A stretch of DNA of 64,000 nt from Candidatus Bipolaricaulota bacterium. GTDB lineage: Bacteria; Bipolaricaulota; Bipolaricaulia; RBG-16-55-9; DRXL01. The DNA lies in the NCBI GenBank assembly GCA_025061735.1, contig JANXAU010000040.1, positions 1 through 64,000 on the forward strand, given 5' to 3'. Positions 9,052-17,386 of this stretch are shown in pieces. The first letter of the stretch is position 1, and every line of letters begins with the position of its first letter. A model generated the notes under the pieces. It was not told the origin of the DNA. It did not search any database and saw nothing but the letters and a program-made list of their open reading frames with translations. The translations under genes were made by a program, and so were the position numbers.

Positions 9052-10806
9052 GTGAACTCTGCGACTCCACACCCTCCCCCCGTCCCTCTCCCTAGCCGGG
9101 AGAGGGTGGCCGCAGGCCGAGGGAGGGTGTGGGGTCTCGTCGCCATCGCGCTGCTCTTTCTGATTCTCTTCTTCTATTGGCCCGTGGCGCGCCTGCTGGC
9201 CGAGGGCCTCACCCACAATGGAAAATTCTCGCTCGACTTCATCGTCCAGATTCTCACCGACGCCTACTTTCAGCACGTCATTGGCTTTACGTTCTACCAG
9301 GCCCTCTGGAGCACGCTGGCTTCGATTGCTCTGGGATTGCCGTTGGCGTACATTCTGACGCATTATGACTTCCCCGGCAAGCGCTGGCTGCGGGCTTTCA
9401 CAATCGTGCCCTTCGTCTTGCCCTCGATCACCGTGGCTTTGGGGTTCGCGCTGCTCGTGGGGCGTCGGGGGTATCTCAATCAGCTCTTGATGGGGCTGTT
9501 GGGGCTGAACGAGCCGCCCCTAGCGCTGATGTACTCTCTAGAGGGGATTATCTTAGCGCACGCGTTCTACAACGCGCCGATCATCGTGAGGACGGTGCAC
9601 GCGGCGTGGGAGAAGCTCGACCCGCGCTACGAAGAGAGCGCGCGCGTGCTGGGCGCAGGGCGCCTGGCTGTGTTCAAAGATATTACGCTGCCGATGATCT
9701 TCCCCAGCCTGCTCTCCGGGGCTGCATTAGTATTTATCTTCTGTTTTTTAAGTTTTCCCATTGTGCTCACCATCGGCGGCGGGCGCTTCTCGACCATCGA
9801 AGTCGAGATCTATACGCGAGTGATCACGCTGCTCGATCCCCAACTGCTCAATTACAAACTCGGCGCGGCCCTGGCTCTCCTCGGGCTGGTGATCTCCTTG
9901 GGAATGACCTATCTCTATCTGCGTCTTCAAGGGAGTTTGACGTACTCTACCGAGCTGCTGCGCCCGCGCCCGACGGAGCCACTCTTTGCGAAAGAGAGCC
10001 TTTGGAGACCCAGTCGCTGGCTGATCGGAGGGTATCTGTTCTTGTGCGCGCTGATCTTCTTGGGGCCGATGCTCGCTGTTCTCTTCGATTCGTTCTGGGA
10101 GGAGACGGCTACGGGGGGAGGGTGGACGCTGCGGTGGTATTCGTATATCTTCGCGCCCGATTACGATGCGCTCCTGGGAGACGCGCCGCTGCGGGCCGTG
10201 CTCAACAGCCTCTGGGTAGGGCTGACGGCGGCGCTGTTGGCCCTGGTTCTCGGGCTGATCTTCGCTTATGGAATTGCGCGCGCGCGGTGGCGCGGGCGTC
10301 GCGCGCTCGACACACTGCTGATGGCCCCGCTGGCTACGTCTTCGGTGATCTTGGCGTTTGCGTTCCTGCGAGCGTTTAGCACGCCCCCGTTGATGTTGGT
10401 CGGCTCTACTCTTGTGGTCGTCTTGGTGCACGCGATGATCGTCTTTCCGTTTGTGGTGCGGGTATTGGTGCCGTTGATGGAGGGCTTTGATCAACGTCTG
10501 AGCGAAGCGGCGCGCACGTTGGGAGCGTCGGCGTTCAGGGCGCTGCGCGAGATCGAGCTGCCGTTGCTGGCGCCCGGCGTCCTCGCGGGGGTCGTCTTCG
10601 CGTTCGCCCTCAGCCTTGGGGAGATGAGCGCGACGCTGATGCTCGCCCCGCCGGGGTTTGCGACGATGCCCATCTCCGTCTATCGGTTGGTCAGCCAGCA
10701 GACGTGGGGAGCGCCCAGCGCCATGAGCGTGCTTATGATTTTCTCGTCTTTTTTGGCGTTTTGGTTGCTGGAGCGCGCGGGCGAACGCACTCTGAAGGGG
10801 TTCTGA
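9052..10806 (+). CDS. thiP: Thiamine ABC transporter permease (two fused permease domains); true start may be internal, e.g. GTG at 9127
   Basis: Two EAA-loop permease domains (EESARVLGAGRLAVFKDITLPMIFPSLLSG and EAARTLGASAFRALREIELPLLAPGVLAG). First ~25 codons lie in a palindromic repeat. Confidence 0.85.
   Translation: MNSATPHPPPVPLPSRERVAAGRGRVWGLVAIALLFLILFFYWPVARLLAEGLTHNGKFSLDFIVQILTDAYFQHVIGFTFYQALWSTLASIALGLPLAYILTHYDFPGKRWLRAFTIVPFVLPSITVALGFALLVGRRGYLNQLLMGLLGLNEPPLALMYSLEGIILAHAFYNAPIIVRTVHAAWEKLDPRYEESARVLGAGRLAVFKDITLPMIFPSLLSGAALVFIFCFLSFPIVLTIGGGRFSTIEVEIYTRVITLLDPQLLNYKLGAALALLGLVISLGMTYLYLRLQGSLTYSTELLRPRPTEPLFAKESLWRPSRWLIGGYLFLCALIFLGPMLAVLFDSFWEETATGGGWTLRWYSYIFAPDYDALLGDAPLRAVLNSLWVGLTAALLALVLGLIFAYGIARARWRGRRALDTLLMAPLATSSVILAFAFLRAFSTPPLMLVGSTLVVVLVHAMIVFPFVVRVLVPLMEGFDQRLSEAARTLGASAFRALREIELPLLAPGVLAGVVFAFALSLGEMSATLMLAPPGFATMPISVYRLVSQQTWGAPSAMSVLMIFSSFLAFWLLERAGERTLKGF
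9067..9132. repeat. Nested palindromic repeat (REP/MITE-like)
   Basis: Perfect 12-bp outer arms CCACACCCTCCC (9067-9078)/GGGAGGGTGTGG (9121-9132) and 9-bp inner hairpin CCCTCTCCC (9084-9092)/GGGAGAGGG (9098-9106). Confidence 0.9.
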
Positions 10807-11880
10807 ATGAACTACCTAGAGCTGCGAGAGATCGTCAAGCGATTTGGCGCTGTCTTAGCTTTGGATCGGGTCTCGCTGGAGATCGCCAAGGGCGAGCTGG
10901 TGGCGTTGGTGGGTCCCAGCGGCTGCGGCAAGACGACGCTCTTGAGATTGATCGCGGGCTTAGAGACCCCCGACGCTGGGGATATTCTCTTGGCGGGGCA
11001 GAGCGTGTTGGGAGTTCCCCCAGAGCAGCGCCGCGTGGGGCTGGTCTTTCAGAACTACGCGCTCTTCCCACATATGACGGTTTGGCAGAACGTCGCTTAT
11101 GGGCTGAAGTTTAGAAGGGGAGAGGGACTAGGGGTGAGTGCCTTGCTCGAACTCGTCGGGCTGACCGGGCTTGAAGATCGCAAGCCCGCCGAGCTCTCTG
11201 CGGGGCAGCAGCAGAGGGTCGCGCTAGCGCGCGCCCTCGCCCCCAACCCCCACATTCTCTTGCTCGACGAGCCGCTCAGCGCCCTCGACGCCCAACTGCG
11301 CCAACGCTTGAGAACTGAAATTAAGAGAATCCAACGAACTCTTAAGATCACGACGATCTACGTGACCCACGACCAAGAAGAAGCCCTCGCCATCGCCGAC
11401 CGCGTCGCCGTGATGCAGACGGCTCGCCTTGAGCACGTGGGCACCCCGTGGGAAGTCTATCAGCATCCCAAAACGGAGTTCGTCGCGCGGTTCATCGGGC
11501 GCGGCAATCTCGTCACCGCGCGCGTCGTTTCTGAAGATCCTCAGCGCCTCTTGCTCAAAATCGGGAATGCTTCGGTCTGGGCCAAGCGCACAACGCCGCT
11601 GGCGCATACAACCGTAAGAGCGCTCATCCGACCGGAGCGCATTCGCTTCGGTTCTTCTACAGAAAACAAGCTCTGCGGGCGCATCGTGGGGCGGGAGTTC
11701 ACCGGCGACCGCCTCTGGGTGCACCTGCAGACCGAATCCCATCTCTGGGTCGTCCAAGCCGATCTCTCCCACAATCCTCAAGAGGGCACCGAGGTAGAGT
11801 TCGGCTTCAACAGCGAGGACGTCTACGTTCTCCCCGACTCAGCCACCGCCGAGCCAGCTCTAGATCAGCCGACGTCGTGA
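10807..11880 (+). CDS. thiQ: ABC transporter ATP-binding protein of the thiamine transporter, with C-terminal TOBE-like extension
   Basis: Walker A GPSGCGKTT, signature LSAGQQQRVALARAL, Walker B ILLLDEPLSALD; position in operon with thiB/thiP. Confidence 0.85.
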   Translation: MNYLELREIVKRFGAVLALDRVSLEIAKGELVALVGPSGCGKTTLLRLIAGLETPDAGDILLAGQSVLGVPPEQRRVGLVFQNYALFPHMTVWQNVAYGLKFRRGEGLGVSALLELVGLTGLEDRKPAELSAGQQQRVALARALAPNPHILLLDEPLSALDAQLRQRLRTEIKRIQRTLKITTIYVTHDQEEALAIADRVAVMQTARLEHVGTPWEVYQHPKTEFVARFIGRGNLVTARVVSEDPQRLLLKIGNASVWAKRTTPLAHTTVRALIRPERIRFGSSTENKLCGRIVGREFTGDRLWVHLQTESHLWVVQADLSHNPQEGTEVEFGFNSEDVYVLPDSATAEPALDQPTS

Positions 11881-12517
11881 TCTTGAGATTGAACTCGTCG
11901 CCGGGGACGATCTTCGCCTGCACCCCCAGCAGTGCCAGCACCGCGCCCGACTCGTCGGTAAAATAGCGCCTCTCCGCGCACGCCCGTTGCAACGCCCTCA
12001 AGATCAACTCCCGGCGAAACCCCTGAGGCGTCTGGACGCGCACCAATTCTATCCGATCTACGTTCTCGACGATCTGGCCTTCGCGCACGCGCTTGAGGCT
12101 GTCGGTGACGGGCAACGCTGGAACAGCAGCACCGTGACGGAGGGTCGCCTCTAGGACCCGCTCTATCAGCTCTGGAGAGACGAGGGGTCTAGCCGCGTCG
12201 TGAACGAGCACGTACTCTTCATGAGCAGCCCGCACGCCCGCGAGCGCCGAGTCTTGGCGGTGCTCCCCCCCATAGACCAGCTCGACGCGCTTGGACGTCT
12301 CCTCAACGCAACGCTCACAGCGTTCTCGGTCGTCCCGATGGAGGACGACGACGATCTGAGCGATCTGATCGCACTCGGAGAATCTCTCTAGAGAGTAGCA
12401 CAGCAACGGTTTGCCACAGAGTTCTATGTACGCTTTGGGGACTTGGGTGTGTAAGCGCGTTCCGCGCCCTGCCGCCAGCAGCACCGCGCTGAAGCGCGCG
12501 CTCACGAGGCCTCCCAC
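11807..12517 (-). CDS. ispD: 2-C-methyl-D-erythritol 4-phosphate cytidylyltransferase
   Basis: LLAAGRGTRLHTQVPKAY, VHDAARPLV, PVTDSLKRV, QTPQGF, TDESGAV motifs. Confidence 0.93.
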   Translation of the reverse strand: MGGLVSARFSAVLLAAGRGTRLHTQVPKAYIELCGKPLLCYSLERFSECDQIAQIVVVLHRDDRERCERCVEETSKRVELVYGGEHRQDSALAGVRAAHEEYVLVHDAARPLVSPELIERVLEATLRHGAAVPALPVTDSLKRVREGQIVENVDRIELVRVQTPQGFRRELILRALQRACAERRYFTDESGAVLALLGVQAKIVPGDEFNLKITTSADLELARRWLSRGERRRPRC

Positions 12518-13560
12518 TTCTCCTTGGGCACTTCGACCTTGGGCCGCACAAACAGCATCTTGCCCGCCTCGGTCTGCAAGCTCGAATGCACCACCGCGCG
12601 GATCTTGCGCCCGATAAAGCGGCGCCCGTTCTCCACGACCACCATCGTGCCGTCGTCGAGATAACCGATCCCTTGGCCGATCTCCTCGCCCTTGTCGATC
12701 ACCTCGACCTCGAGTTCTTCGCCGGGGATGAACTTGGGCTTCACGGCATTAGCGACTTCGTTGATATTTAAGACAGCAACGCCCTCGACTTTGGCAACTT
12801 TATTGAGATTATAATCGGTCGTGATGATCTTGGCGTTCAATTCTTTCGCTAGCTGAATGAGCTTGCGGTCTACATCGGTCAGGCCTGCATAGTCTTTGTC
12901 TATCGTCTCGACGTTGAGATCGGGGTTGCGTCGCAACTCGCCCAGAATATCAAGCCCGCGACGCCCCTTGCGCCGGCGCAGATTGTCCGCAGAGTCGGCG
13001 ATCGCGTGCAGCTCGCTCAGGATAAACTGGGGAATGAGGATCTTGCCCTCGATGACCCCCGTCTTGGCCAGATCCCCAATCCGTCCATCGATGATGACGC
13101 TCGTGTCGAGCAGCTTAATCGGAGGCTGCTGCACCGGCGCCTCGCCGACGCCTCGCACTTGTTCCCATAGATTCGTCGCGCGATAGCCCACCAAAAATCC
13201 CGAGAACCCCAGGGCGACGACCACCATCCCCTGCAGGGCACGCCAGATCGGCCCCGACGGGAAGAGCAGCTCCACCGCCCAGGCCAACAGCCCCCCTAAG
13301 AGCGCTCCTCCCAGCCCCATCGCCAAGCCCTGCACGAGCAGGCGCACCCCGTTCTCCTTAGCCACCTGACGCTCCAGCCACAGCGCCAGGCTGTGCAAGA
13401 AGAACGCAAACGCAAACCCACTCAAGCCCCCTAGCACGGCTTGGGCTTCCCACGACCGCAGGCCGCTCAGCGGCGGTGGCAACGGCGGCACCCAGTCGGC
13501 CGTCAGCCCCAGCGCCACCCCGGCCAACGTCGCCATCAGATAGCCGAAGATCTTCCCCAT
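12502..13560 (-). CDS. Membrane PIN-TRAM domain protein (YacL-like)
   Basis: N-terminal TM helices, PIN domain (KLLDTSVIIDGRIGDL...ITTDYNLNKVA), C-terminal TRAM domain. Confidence 0.88.
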   Translation of the reverse strand: MGKIFGYLMATLAGVALGLTADWVPPLPPPLSGLRSWEAQAVLGGLSGFAFAFFLHSLALWLERQVAKENGVRLLVQGLAMGLGGALLGGLLAWAVELLFPSGPIWRALQGMVVVALGFSGFLVGYRATNLWEQVRGVGEAPVQQPPIKLLDTSVIIDGRIGDLAKTGVIEGKILIPQFILSELHAIADSADNLRRRKGRRGLDILGELRRNPDLNVETIDKDYAGLTDVDRKLIQLAKELNAKIITTDYNLNKVAKVEGVAVLNINEVANAVKPKFIPGEELEVEVIDKGEEIGQGIGYLDDGTMVVVENGRRFIGRKIRAVVHSSLQTEAGKMLFVRPKVEVPKEKWEAS

Positions 13561-13674
13561 GATCGTCTAATTCCCCCGCTTGAGTATATCAAGAAGCGCA
13601 CTTCCTACCAAGCCCCTCTTGACTTCGAGCCGAGCTCTCGGCTATTTTATTAGAAGAGTGGTGAGAGGGAGTCT

Positions 13675-14520
13675 ATGACCGTTCGACACGCCCTAGAGGG
13701 TCTCACGGAGTACCTTCGTGGGGCCAAGGTCGCCTCGGCGCGTCTGGAAGCAGAGATGCTCTTGGCTCATGCGCTGGGGCTGGATCGCTTGGATCTCTAT
13801 CTGCGGCCGGAGCGCGCCCTCACCGAAGAGCAGCATCGGCGCGTGCGTGCGCTGGCGCAGCGGCGCGCTCAGGGCGAGCCGCTCCAGTACCTTCTAGGAT
13901 CGGTTCTGTTCTATAACGTCAAGCTGAGGCTCTCGCCCGCGGTGCTCATCCCTCGCCCCGAGACCGAAGAATTAGTAGAACTCATCGTCAAAGACTTTCT
14001 TGGCGCTCCTCCCCAGCGCGTGCTCGATCTGGGCACCGGCTCTGGAGCGATCGCCATCGCGCTGGCCAAAGCGTGGCCCCAAACTCAGATCGTCGCTGCG
14101 GATATCTCGAACGAGGCGCTGGCCATCGCCGAACAGAACGCCCTCTCAAACGGCGTCCAGACGCAGATTCTCTTCGTGCGCTCGGACTGGTACAGCGCGC
14201 TGACAGGCTCGTTCGATCTGATCGTCTCCAATCCTCCCTATCTGCGCAGCGGCGCGCTCGATTCTGTACAACGGGAGGTGCGATGCGAGCCGCGCCTCGC
14301 GCTCGACGGCGGCCCCGATGGCCTAGACGCCATTACACGTATTATCAGAGGCTCTGTGCATTTTCTTGCTCCCCACGGGCGGCTCTACTTGGAGATAGAC
14401 GCCGACCAAGGGGAGCGCGTGCGCCGGCTGCTGCTCGCTACGCAGATCTTCGCGCGCGCCGAGATTCTGCAAGACAGCAGCGGGCGAGCGCGCTTCGCCC
14501 GCGCGGTGCGTTCGGCCTAG
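13675..14520 (+). CDS. prmC: Peptide chain release factor N5-glutamine methyltransferase
   Basis: VLDLGTGSGAIAIALA and catalytic SNPPYL. Confidence 0.93.
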   Translation: MTVRHALEGLTEYLRGAKVASARLEAEMLLAHALGLDRLDLYLRPERALTEEQHRRVRALAQRRAQGEPLQYLLGSVLFYNVKLRLSPAVLIPRPETEELVELIVKDFLGAPPQRVLDLGTGSGAIAIALAKAWPQTQIVAADISNEALAIAEQNALSNGVQTQILFVRSDWYSALTGSFDLIVSNPPYLRSGALDSVQREVRCEPRLALDGGPDGLDAITRIIRGSVHFLAPHGRLYLEIDADQGERVRRLLLATQIFARAEILQDSSGRARFARAVRSA

Positions 14521-14522
14521 CT

Positions 14523-15212
14523 ATGCTCGTGCAAGTGTCGGAGCTGCGCTTTACCACGCCGCAGGGGCAGACGGTGTTGGAAGACGTCCATCTGCGGGTG
14601 GAGCACGGGGAATGGGTCTGCGTGGTGGGGCCGCCTGGCGCGGGCAAGAGCTTGCTGCTGAAGCTCTTGGTGCGGGAGTGCGAGCCGCAGCGCGGCCAGA
14701 TCTTGGTGGACGACAAGAACATCACGCGCTTGAGGCCAAATCGCCTAGGGGAGCTGCGGCGGCGCTTGGGGATCGTCCCCCAAGACCCTACGCCCCTCCA
14801 GCGCACGGTTTTTGATGCGCTGGTCTTCAAGCTGCGCGTTCTGGGCTTTGCCCCAGACGAAGCCGAAGAGCGCGCCGACAACGTTCTAAAGCTTCTGCAG
14901 CTTGTCAGCGACGAAGACAATGACCGTCTCATCAGCGAACTCGACGCTCCGCAACAGAAGCTCTGTTTTCTGGCCCTGGCCGTCTGTCACGATCCCGTGC
15001 TCTTGCTGTTCGACGAGCCGTTTGAGGGTCTCTCCGAAGATGGCGCTCAGCGGGTGCTCGACGGTCTGACGCGGCTGTACGAGGGCAAGCGCCTGGCGAT
15101 CTTGATGGCCACGCGCTGTCTCTCGTGGGCTCAGAGGAGCCGAGCGCGTCTGGTCTATCTCTCTAACGGGCGGGTGCAGGATCGTCCGCCGGCCTGCTGT
15201 GAGGTGACCTAG
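14523..15212 (+). CDS. ftsE: Cell division ABC ATPase FtsE-like
   Basis: GPPGAGKSLLLKLL Walker A, LLLFDEPFEGL Walker B, directly followed by FtsX-like permease. Start refined to ATG 14523. Confidence 0.78.
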   Translation: MLVQVSELRFTTPQGQTVLEDVHLRVEHGEWVCVVGPPGAGKSLLLKLLVRECEPQRGQILVDDKNITRLRPNRLGELRRRLGIVPQDPTPLQRTVFDALVFKLRVLGFAPDEAEERADNVLKLLQLVSDEDNDRLISELDAPQQKLCFLALAVCHDPVLLLFDEPFEGLSEDGAQRVLDGLTRLYEGKRLAILMATRCLSWAQRSRARLVYLSNGRVQDRPPACCEVT

Positions 15213-15214
15213 GG

Positions 15215-15958
15215 ATGGGCTTTCTGCTGCAGGAGCTGGCGCGGGCGACGTTCACGGCGGTGCCTGGGCGCGCGCTGATCGCGTTGGCCTTGGGGGCGCT
15301 GCTGCTGGCGACAGCGGGGCTGGCGGCCTTGGCGGCTCGCGACGAGAGCGGTGGGCGGCTGATGGTGCTCTTTGAGCCGGGGATCTCCAACGAACAGATC
15401 AACGCGATCTACCGTCAGGTGCGGGAGTGGGAGAGCCTATCGGAGGTGCGGTACGTGGAGGGGGGATTGGGGAGAGCGCTGAGCGTGGTGGTGCGTCGGT
15501 GGAGCGAACGAGCGCAGGTTGAAGAGGCGCTGCGGGCCTTGGCGGGAGTAGCGAAGGTAGAATCAGGGCGTCGGAGCGCTCTGGGTATGATGCTGCTCCC
15601 GTGGGGCGGGGTGGTCTTTGCGGGGCTAGGGATGATGTTCGGCGCTTTGGCTCTGATGGTGTTGGTGGGGGTGCGGCGGGCGTGGCGGGGGGAGTTGGAG
15701 ATCCTTTCGCTATCGGGGGTTTCGATGGGGATGGTACGAGGGGCGTTGATGGTGTGGGGGATGGGGTGGGGGGGAGGGAGTGCTTTGGTGGGGTTGTTGC
15801 TCTTGGGGGTGGTGCGGGCGTGGGGGCAGGCGTCGGGTTGGCTTCCGGAGTTTGAGCAGTCTGGTGCTCTGCGCTACGCGGCCTTGGTGATGGTGGGGTT
15901 GGGGGGATTGAGCGGGGGACTGGCGGGGGGAATTGGCGCGCTTACCCTCAGGCGCTAG
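15215..15958 (+). CDS. ftsX: FtsX-like permease
   Basis: N-terminal TM, extracellular domain, three C-terminal TM helices; adjacent to ftsE. Confidence 0.75.
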   Translation: MGFLLQELARATFTAVPGRALIALALGALLLATAGLAALAARDESGGRLMVLFEPGISNEQINAIYRQVREWESLSEVRYVEGGLGRALSVVVRRWSERAQVEEALRALAGVAKVESGRRSALGMMLLPWGGVVFAGLGMMFGALALMVLVGVRRAWRGELEILSLSGVSMGMVRGALMVWGMGWGGGSALVGLLLLGVVRAWGQASGWLPEFEQSGALRYAALVMVGLGGLSGGLAGGIGALTLRR

Positions 15959-16338
15959 GCTCTCAGAAGAGCGTGCAAAAGGGTGCTGACGATGCTGATG
16001 ATCAAGGCTCCCAGCAAGGCCCACCAGAAGTTCTCCACAACAAAGTAATTAGGCAAGAGCCAGGCGGTGAGCCAGAGCATCGCGGCGTTGATGACGATCA
16101 AGAACAGTCCAAACGTAATGAGCGTGGCGGGCAGCGTTAAGAAGATAATGACAGGGCGCAAGAGGGCGTTGAGCAGGCCTAAGACCAAGCCTGTCAAGAT
16201 GAGCGCGGCGAGCTGGTCGTTGAAAGTGGCGCCGAGGGCGTGGATGCCGGGGAGCAGCCACGCCGTCACGGCAACCGCGATCGTCGAGACGACCCAGCGG
16301 ATGAGAAAGCGCACCAGAAGTCCGTCGCTCTGAGCCAT
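15955..16338 (-). CDS. Phage-holin-superfamily-IV-type four-TM membrane protein
   Basis: Four hydrophobic helices; GIHALGATFNDQLAALILTGLVLGLLNALLRPVI pattern. Confidence 0.75.
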   Translation of the reverse strand: MAQSDGLLVRFLIRWVVSTIAVAVTAWLLPGIHALGATFNDQLAALILTGLVLGLLNALLRPVIIFLTLPATLITFGLFLIVINAAMLWLTAWLLPNYFVVENFWWALLGALIISIVSTLLHALLRA

Positions 16339-16342
16339 AAAA

Positions 16343-16777
16343 TTAGATTCTTTCTAGTGTTTGCAGCACCTCGCGGCTGTGGCCGTTGGGCGAAACTTTG
16401 GGAAAGACGCGCACGATCACGCCGTCTTTGATGATGAACGTCACTCGCTGCGCAAATCCCATGAAGTTCAAGACGTCGTAGGCGCGAGAGATTTTTTTCT
16501 CTGGGTCGGCCAAGAGCGTAAAGTTCAGCCCGTACTTCTTGGCGAATCTCTGATGCGACTCTGCGTCGTCGGTGCTCACGCCGTAGACCTTCACGCCGCG
16601 TCGCTCGAACTCGCCTAGATCGTCTCGGAAGGCGCAGGCTTCGGCTGTGCAGCCGGGGGTATCGTCCTTGGGGTAGAAGTAGAGCACGGTTGTGCCGCGA
16701 AAATCTAGCGTCACGCGATTGCCGTTCTGATCTACTGTTTCGATCTTCGGAGCGGGAGTCCCTTCGGTCAGCGCCAT
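16343..16777 (-). CDS. bcp: Peroxiredoxin (Bcp/PrxQ type)
   Basis: YFYPKDDTPGCTAEACAFRD; start refined to ATG 16777 preceded by GGAGG. Confidence 0.92.
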   Translation of the reverse strand: MALTEGTPAPKIETVDQNGNRVTLDFRGTTVLYFYPKDDTPGCTAEACAFRDDLGEFERRGVKVYGVSTDDAESHQRFAKKYGLNFTLLADPEKKISRAYDVLNFMGFAQRVTFIIKDGVIVRVFPKVSPNGHSREVLQTLERI

Positions 16778-16926
16778 CGGTGCCTCCTTCTGCGTGGGCG
16801 TAAGCAACCCTAAGCGCACGCTGAGTTCACTTTATCAATTCTAGACGGCTGTTGTCAAGATCGTGACGGATTCTAGGGATTCTCTGCTAAGCGCGAGGCA
16901 CTTGACTTCGTGCGTTAAAATATTAG

Positions 16927-17115
16927 GAGCTAGGGCTTCAAGAGGGTCAGTTTGTCGAGGTTATACGCAAAGATGGTGGTATCTTCTATAGACCCAAGAG
17001 ACTGGTTGACTCAGACATTGAAGAAGCATTGCGCGACATCGAGGAAGGAAGGGTTATTGGTCCCTTCAAAACCGCCAAAGCCGCTCTCAAAGCGTTAAAA
17101 ACAACGAAGCTATGA
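16927..17115 (+). pseudogene. AbrB/SpoVT-type antitoxin remnant, 5'-truncated
   Basis: Open frame without start codon: ELGLQEGQFVEVIRKDGGIFYRPKRLVDSDIEEALRDIEEGRVIGPFKTAKAALKALKTTKL*; N-terminal AbrB strand missing. Confidence 0.7.
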
Positions 17116-17246
17116 GAGTGGTTTTCACCAAGAAGTTCATTCGTCAATACCAGCAAGCTCCCCAACAGCGTCAGAAACAGTTCGATAAACAGCTAGGCTT
17201 TTTGCTTCAGGATATTCGCCACCCATCATTACAAGCTATCTCTTAA
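17112..17246 (+). pseudogene. RelE/ParE-family toxin remnant, 3'-truncated
   Basis: MRVVFTKKFIRQYQQAPQQRQKQFDKQLGFLLQDIRHPSLQAIS*; ATGA overlap with the antitoxin frame; only 44 codons. Confidence 0.7.
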
Positions 17247-17386
17247 GCATCAAACCCCATCCAAAGTGAGAAAGTTATCTCGGAAACGTAAAACTCTTGC
17301 ATCTGTCGCATAGTGACTCCCCGCCTTCGATTCAGTATCTTACAAATCTTGGCACACCCGCCAGCCAGCGGGTAGAATAACAAGTC

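Noticed and set aside
9606-10494. Long Arg/His-rich shadow ORFs opposite or overlapping thiP
   Set aside because: Low-complexity translations in non-coding frames of a clear permease gene.
14073-14522. 379-aa ORF start at 14073 for the FtsE-like protein
   Set aside because: First 150 codons overlap prmC and are Arg-rich; ATG 14523 restores a normal ABC N-terminus.
15710-16024. His/Pro-rich minus ORF over ftsX
   Set aside because: Antisense artefact of the G-run-rich ftsX sequence.
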